From contig NZ_FWFO01000004.1 of the NCBI RefSeq assembly GCF_900172225.1, positions 186,001 through 250,000 of the forward strand: a stretch of 64,000 nt of DNA. Reading direction: 5' to 3'. This document shows positions 60,510-64,000 of the stretch, piece by piece (within the stretch, counting starts at the first letter, position 1; each line of letters starts with the position of its first letter). Under the pieces are notes generated by a model. That model worked only from the letters and a program-made list of their open reading frames with translations. It was not told the DNA's origin and did no database searches. This DNA comes from Falsiruegeria litorea R37. Its GTDB lineage: Bacteria; Pseudomonadota; Alphaproteobacteria; Rhodobacterales; Rhodobacteraceae. The translations under genes and the position numbers were made by a program.

Positions 60510-61813
60510 GCATCGCTGCCTCAAATGTAAAAACTGTGTTCGGTGTCCCCGCGGCAATTGTTGTTTTTTTCCTGGCAATGATGTTGCCGACTGCCGTGTC
60601 GTTGAATTTGGGTGGCCTGAGGTTGTCAGCGTATCGCGTGGTTTTGATCGTCATGATCCTGCCCATGCTAATGCAGTTGATTTCCGGTCGCCGCGGTCGG
60701 TTCACCTTGTTTGACGGGTTGCTGTTGCTGCATTGTACGTGGGCGATTTTTGCACTCATAAATTGGGGTGGTTTGGCGCAGGGGATCGAATCCGGTGGCA
60801 TCTACTTTGTCGAATGTGCCGGGGCCTATCTGATTGGCCGTCTGTACATCCGAACGTACCAAGAGTTTGTTGCGATGGCTTTCGCATATGTCGGGTTGGT
60901 GCTGGCGACGCTGCTGTTCACGGTGCCCGAGGCGTTGACCGGCATCCATATCCTTCACGATAGCATTTCTGGTGCTTTTGGTGGCAGACCGGCTGCCTAC
61001 ATCGAACCGCGGATGGGTATCGAACGCACGTTTGGACCGTTTGATCACCCGATCTTGTACGGGGTTTTTTCGGCGTCGGCCTTTTCGCTGGCATATTTTG
61101 TGGTGGCCGAAAAGCGGCTGAGCAGTGTGTCGGGCATGGCGAAGGTGGCCGGTGTTGGGCTTGCGACCTTCATGTCAGCCTCGGGGGGACCATATGTGGT
61201 ACTGATGATGCAGGGGTTCGTTGCCACGTGGGAGCGCGTCCTGGGCAAGATCCAAGGACGTTGGGCCGCACTTTTTTCTCTCTTCGGGCTGGCCTATCTG
61301 GCGGTCGATCTGCTGTCGACCAAGACCCCGTTTCATGTCTTCGTCAACTACCTGACCTTCTCGAAACAGTCCGCCTACAACCGCATCCTGATTTTTGAGT
61401 ATGGCACCGCAGAGGTGGCCCGCCATCCGGTTCTGGGGATTGGCCTGGGCGATTGGGTGCGGCCGACCTGGATGTCTGACAGCATGGACAATTTCTGGCT
61501 GGTGACGGCTGTGCGCTACGGGTTGCCTGCGTTTTTGCTGTTGCTTGGGCTGCTGTTGGGGCTGATCTGGTCTGTGGGGCGCCGCAGGGGCCTTCCTGCC
61601 GAATGGCGCCGGGCACGTCATGCATGGGCCTTTACTCTGTTCGGGATCAGCGTGGCCGCGGCCACGGTCCACCTGTGGAACGCGCTGTTCGTGTTGTTCT
61701 TTTTCCTCATCGGGGCGGGCAGCTGGCTGTTGGATGCCCGCCCGTCGTCCCCCACGGTTAACCGTTCATTTGCACTTTCTCAGACCCAATTGCGGCCTGA
61801 GCGGTTGTTTTGA
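60506..61813 (+). CDS. O-antigen ligase/polymerase-like membrane protein
   Basis: 435 residues with about ten to twelve hydrophobic segments and a periplasmic loop containing NRILIFEYGTAEVARHPVLGIGLGDWV, the feature shared by WaaL/Wzy-type proteins. It would polymerise or ligate repeat units in the periplasm. The start at 60506 overlaps the acyltransferase stop. Low conservation in this family makes polymerase versus ligase undecidable. Confidence 0.78.
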   Translation: MSIAASNVKTVFGVPAAIVVFFLAMMLPTAVSLNLGGLRLSAYRVVLIVMILPMLMQLISGRRGRFTLFDGLLLLHCTWAIFALINWGGLAQGIESGGIYFVECAGAYLIGRLYIRTYQEFVAMAFAYVGLVLATLLFTVPEALTGIHILHDSISGAFGGRPAAYIEPRMGIERTFGPFDHPILYGVFSASAFSLAYFVVAEKRLSSVSGMAKVAGVGLATFMSASGGPYVVLMMQGFVATWERVLGKIQGRWAALFSLFGLAYLAVDLLSTKTPFHVFVNYLTFSKQSAYNRILIFEYGTAEVARHPVLGIGLGDWVRPTWMSDSMDNFWLVTAVRYGLPAFLLLLGLLLGLIWSVGRRRGLPAEWRRARHAWAFTLFGISVAAATVHLWNALFVLFFFLIGAGSWLLDARPSSPTVNRSFALSQTQLRPERLF

Positions 61814-61837
61814 GCTATTTCAAAGAAGGTCTTCGCC

Positions 61838-62785
61838 ATGGATATTTCGATTGTCATCGTGAACTGGAACACCTGTAATCTGCTGCGCGATTGCTTGCGT
61901 AGCGTCTTTGATGGTTTGCTAGGGCTGCGGGCCGAGGTCCTGGTGGTCGACAATGCGTCGGGTGACGCTTCGGTTGGAATGGTGCAGGCCGAGTTTCCGC
62001 AGGTCACCCTTATCGAGAGTGCGCGCAACCTTGGTTTTGCGGGGGGCAACAATCTGGCGCTTCGGCGGGCTTGCGGGCGGTACATTCTGCTGCTCAACAC
62101 GGATACGTTGATCCATGGTGCGGTGCTGTCCAAAGCCGTTGAATGGATGGACACCCACCCAAAGATCGGGGTGATGGGGCCGCGGGTTCTGAACACGGAT
62201 GGCACCATTCAACCGTCGTGCAGTGCCTTTCCGTCACTCAGGTTTCTGGTTATGCAGGCACTTGGGTTAACCCGCATCGAACGGCTGGACAGCTATCGCA
62301 TGACCGGATGGGACAGATCGACCGAACGGCACGTCGACGTGATCTCGGGGGCGGCCATGGTGGTTCGCCGCAGTGCCATGGAGCAGGTTGGATTGCTCGA
62401 TGAGGCCTTTTTCTTTTACGGAGAAGAGACAGATTGGTGCCTTCGGTTTGCGCAAGCAGGGTGGGGGCTGACTTATGTTCCGATCCCCGCTGTCACGCAT
62501 TTTGGCGGCGGTTCTGTGGCAAAGCTTGATCATCGCCGGGATGTGATGATGACCGAAGGTGTCACCCGGCTGCATCGCAAGCATGGCGGAACATTGGCCG
62601 GGTTGGCCTGTTTTGCGGTTTTGACCTTTCACAATGCATCGCGCGCGGTGTTCTGGACGGCTTTGGGGTTGGTGCACCCCAATCGCGCAGGTGCGCGTGC
62701 CCTGCATTTCTTGTCAGTGGTACGCGATCTGCCACAGGCCTGGCCCCGATTTCGCACCAACGTGACCAAGGGGGCGGCTCAATGA
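61838..62785 (+). CDS. Glycosyltransferase family 2 protein (rhamnosyltransferase-like)
   Basis: 315 residues. GT-A fold: ISIVIVNWNTCNLLRDCLRSVF, VVDNASGDASV, LNTDTLIHGAVL (DxD-like) and the EETDWCLRFAQAGW segment with the catalytic acidic pair. It resembles the WbbL-like rhamnosyltransferases. It would add a sugar to the growing lipid-linked unit. AAGAAGG precedes the ATG; the stop overlaps the next gene by ATGA. Confidence 0.9.
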   Translation: MDISIVIVNWNTCNLLRDCLRSVFDGLLGLRAEVLVVDNASGDASVGMVQAEFPQVTLIESARNLGFAGGNNLALRRACGRYILLLNTDTLIHGAVLSKAVEWMDTHPKIGVMGPRVLNTDGTIQPSCSAFPSLRFLVMQALGLTRIERLDSYRMTGWDRSTERHVDVISGAAMVVRRSAMEQVGLLDEAFFFYGEETDWCLRFAQAGWGLTYVPIPAVTHFGGGSVAKLDHRRDVMMTEGVTRLHRKHGGTLAGLACFAVLTFHNASRAVFWTALGLVHPNRAGARALHFLSVVRDLPQAWPRFRTNVTKGAAQ

Positions 62786-64000
62786 TGCGTGTCCTGATAA
62801 TCGCCCCAAATGTCGATGCCACCGATGTCGGAGAGGCCTTGATTGCCTATAAGTGGGCCAAGGCGCTGTCTAAACGCGTGAACTTGACCGTGTTGACCTT
62901 TCAGCGCCAAGGGCGCCAGAGCGTTGCAGACCAATTGCCTGAGGCTCGGGTCGTGACCTGGCCCGAGCCCGCTTGGGCCCGGGTACACGAGCGGGTGAAC
63001 GCGATGCTCAAACCCGCCTGGCCGGTGTTTTCAGGCCACGTGCGCCGCTGGATTTCCGAGCAGATGAAACAGGGTGAGCACTTTGATATCGCGCATCAAT
63101 TGATGCCACAGGCTGCCCGTTATGCCTCGCCCCTGCGCCACTTTGAGATACCTTATGTCATCGGTCCCCTGGGTGGTGCTTTGGACACCCCAGAGGCATT
63201 CCGATCCGAGGCTGCAAGCGCGCCGATGTTTACCAGGTTGCGGGGGCTGGATGCCTATCGGTTTCGTCACGACCCATGGCTGCGGGCCAGTTACATGCAG
63301 GCCGCCTGTATGTTGGGTGTTGCACCTTATGTGCGTGATGTTCTGTGCGACATTCCCTTGCAGCGGTTCGAGCCGATGCTTGAATTGGGCATCGATGATG
63401 TCGAGCCGGTGCAGCCGCGCGCCCGTATTCCCGGGCAGATGCGCATCCTCCATGTCGGTCGTGCGGTGCGCACCAAGGGGTTGCGCGACACGGTTCGTGC
63501 GCTTGCGCAGTTGCGGGATATGCCGGGTGTGACGCTCACCAGCGCGGGGGATGGAGAAGAACTCGACCTGTGCCAGACCGAGGCCGAGCGGCTTGGGGTA
63601 TCCGACCGGGTGCACTTCCTCGGCAAGGTGCCACGCGATCAGCTGGAAACGCTATATGCCTCGCATGACGTGTTCTGCTTCCCGTCATTTCGTGAACCCG
63701 CTGGCGGGGTGCTCTATGAAGCGATGCGCCATGGTCTGCCAATCGTGACTGCCGACCGGGGCGGACCAAGCTGGATCGTGGATGACACATGCGGCTTCCG
63801 CTTGCCGGTGAGAACGCCCGAACAGTTCGCCACCTCGATCGCTCAGGTCCTTGGAACGCTTGCTCAGGATGCAAAGTTGCGGGCACGACTGGGAGAGGGC
63901 GCACGGGCCAAGGTTCTGCGCGAGGGCCTGTGGGCGAACAAGGCGGATCGTCTGGTCGATCTATATACCGATTTGCTGCCCGCCTCGGCGGGTCAGCGGG
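62782..64000 (+). CDS. Glycosyltransferase family 4 protein, 3' end beyond the window
   Basis: At least 406 codons, open to the window end. The N-terminal VLIIAPNVDATDVGEALIAYKWAKALSKR fits GT-B enzymes with a nucleotide-sugar fold. The C-terminal GT1 domain shows ILHVGRAVRTKGLRDTVRALAQL and FCFPSFREPAGGVLYEAMRHGLPIV, the EPxG motif of the family. It starts at the ATGA overlap (an ATG three bases on is an alternative). Confidence 0.9.
   Translation, partial: MMRVLIIAPNVDATDVGEALIAYKWAKALSKRVNLTVLTFQRQGRQSVADQLPEARVVTWPEPAWARVHERVNAMLKPAWPVFSGHVRRWISEQMKQGEHFDIAHQLMPQAARYASPLRHFEIPYVIGPLGGALDTPEAFRSEAASAPMFTRLRGLDAYRFRHDPWLRASYMQAACMLGVAPYVRDVLCDIPLQRFEPMLELGIDDVEPVQPRARIPGQMRILHVGRAVRTKGLRDTVRALAQLRDMPGVTLTSAGDGEELDLCQTEAERLGVSDRVHFLGKVPRDQLETLYASHDVFCFPSFREPAGGVLYEAMRHGLPIVTADRGGPSWIVDDTCGFRLPVRTPEQFATSIAQVLGTLAQDAKLRARLGEGARAKVLREGLWANKADRLVDLYTDLLPASAGQR

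Overview
The window looks like a chromosomal segment of a marine Rhodobacterales bacterium of the Roseobacter group, most likely Ruegeria or a close relative. The evidence is GC-rich codon use, class I lysyl-tRNA synthetase, the mreBCD-mrdA-rodA cluster, a prokaryotic (6-4)-type photolyase, and a cupin with the metal-ligand pattern of the DMSP lyase DddW beside a divergent LysR regulator. Most genes are chromosomal housekeeping genes. A few AT-richer genes (Doc-like protein, KAP NTPase, a small secreted protein) look acquired.

Layout. 1-7.4 kb: the end of an M3 peptidase, a multi-hairpin intergenic element, then the minus-strand cell-shape operon mreB-mreC-mreD-mrdA-rodA with a hydroxyacid dehydrogenase at its end. 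7.8-9.2 kb: a membrane fatty-acid hydroxylase/sterol desaturase-type enzyme and a DUF2141 protein. 9.25-11 kb: leuA with an apparent leucine attenuator (27-residue leader peptide ending in Leu/Ile codons, plus two competing hairpins). 11.1-16.6 kb: SDR enzyme, photolyase, XRE-cupin regulator divergent from an MFS transporter, and an 18-repeat MORN protein. 16.7-25.2 kb: nadE, an FAD oxidoreductase, dipeptidase, MBL-fold protein, gltX, a gamma-glutamylcyclotransferase-like protein and an NsrR-like regulator behind an FNR-type box. 25.2-32.4 kb: ybbP/ybbA with divergent tesA, a SRAP protein lacking its catalytic Cys2, cspA, an L,D-transpeptidase, a thioesterase and thioredoxin 2.

32.4-36.8 kb is the most accessory-looking part: a structured hairpin array and a Doc-like Fic-fold gene on one side of ettA, and a KAP-type P-loop NTPase on the other. 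36.9-44.5 kb: MOSC protein, nadD, DMT exporter, dacB, TerB-like protein, dddW with its LysR gene, lysK. 44.6-48.5 kb: a 761-residue beta-helix protein whose ribosome-binding site can be buried in a long inverted repeat, an outer-membrane-type protein, and an orphan ParA behind 8-bp direct repeats. 48.5-55.5 kb: small stress and membrane genes, a truncated gene remnant beside an AT-rich insertion, uvrB, an NDUFS4-like complex I protein, an acetyltransferase and tRNA-Arg(UCU). 55.8-64 kb: an exopolysaccharide operon with mostly ATGA overlaps (pyruvyl transferase, flippase, FrhB-like Fe-S protein, acyltransferase, polymerase/ligase, two glycosyltransferases) that runs off the window.

Functional groupings: the mre/mrd genes, dacB and the L,D-transpeptidase serve peptidoglycan synthesis and remodelling. 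nadE and nadD are steps of NAD synthesis. dddW and its regulator make DMS and acrylate from DMSP. The last 8 kb builds and exports a modified surface polysaccharide. All family calls come from reading sequence and motifs; no database search was run.
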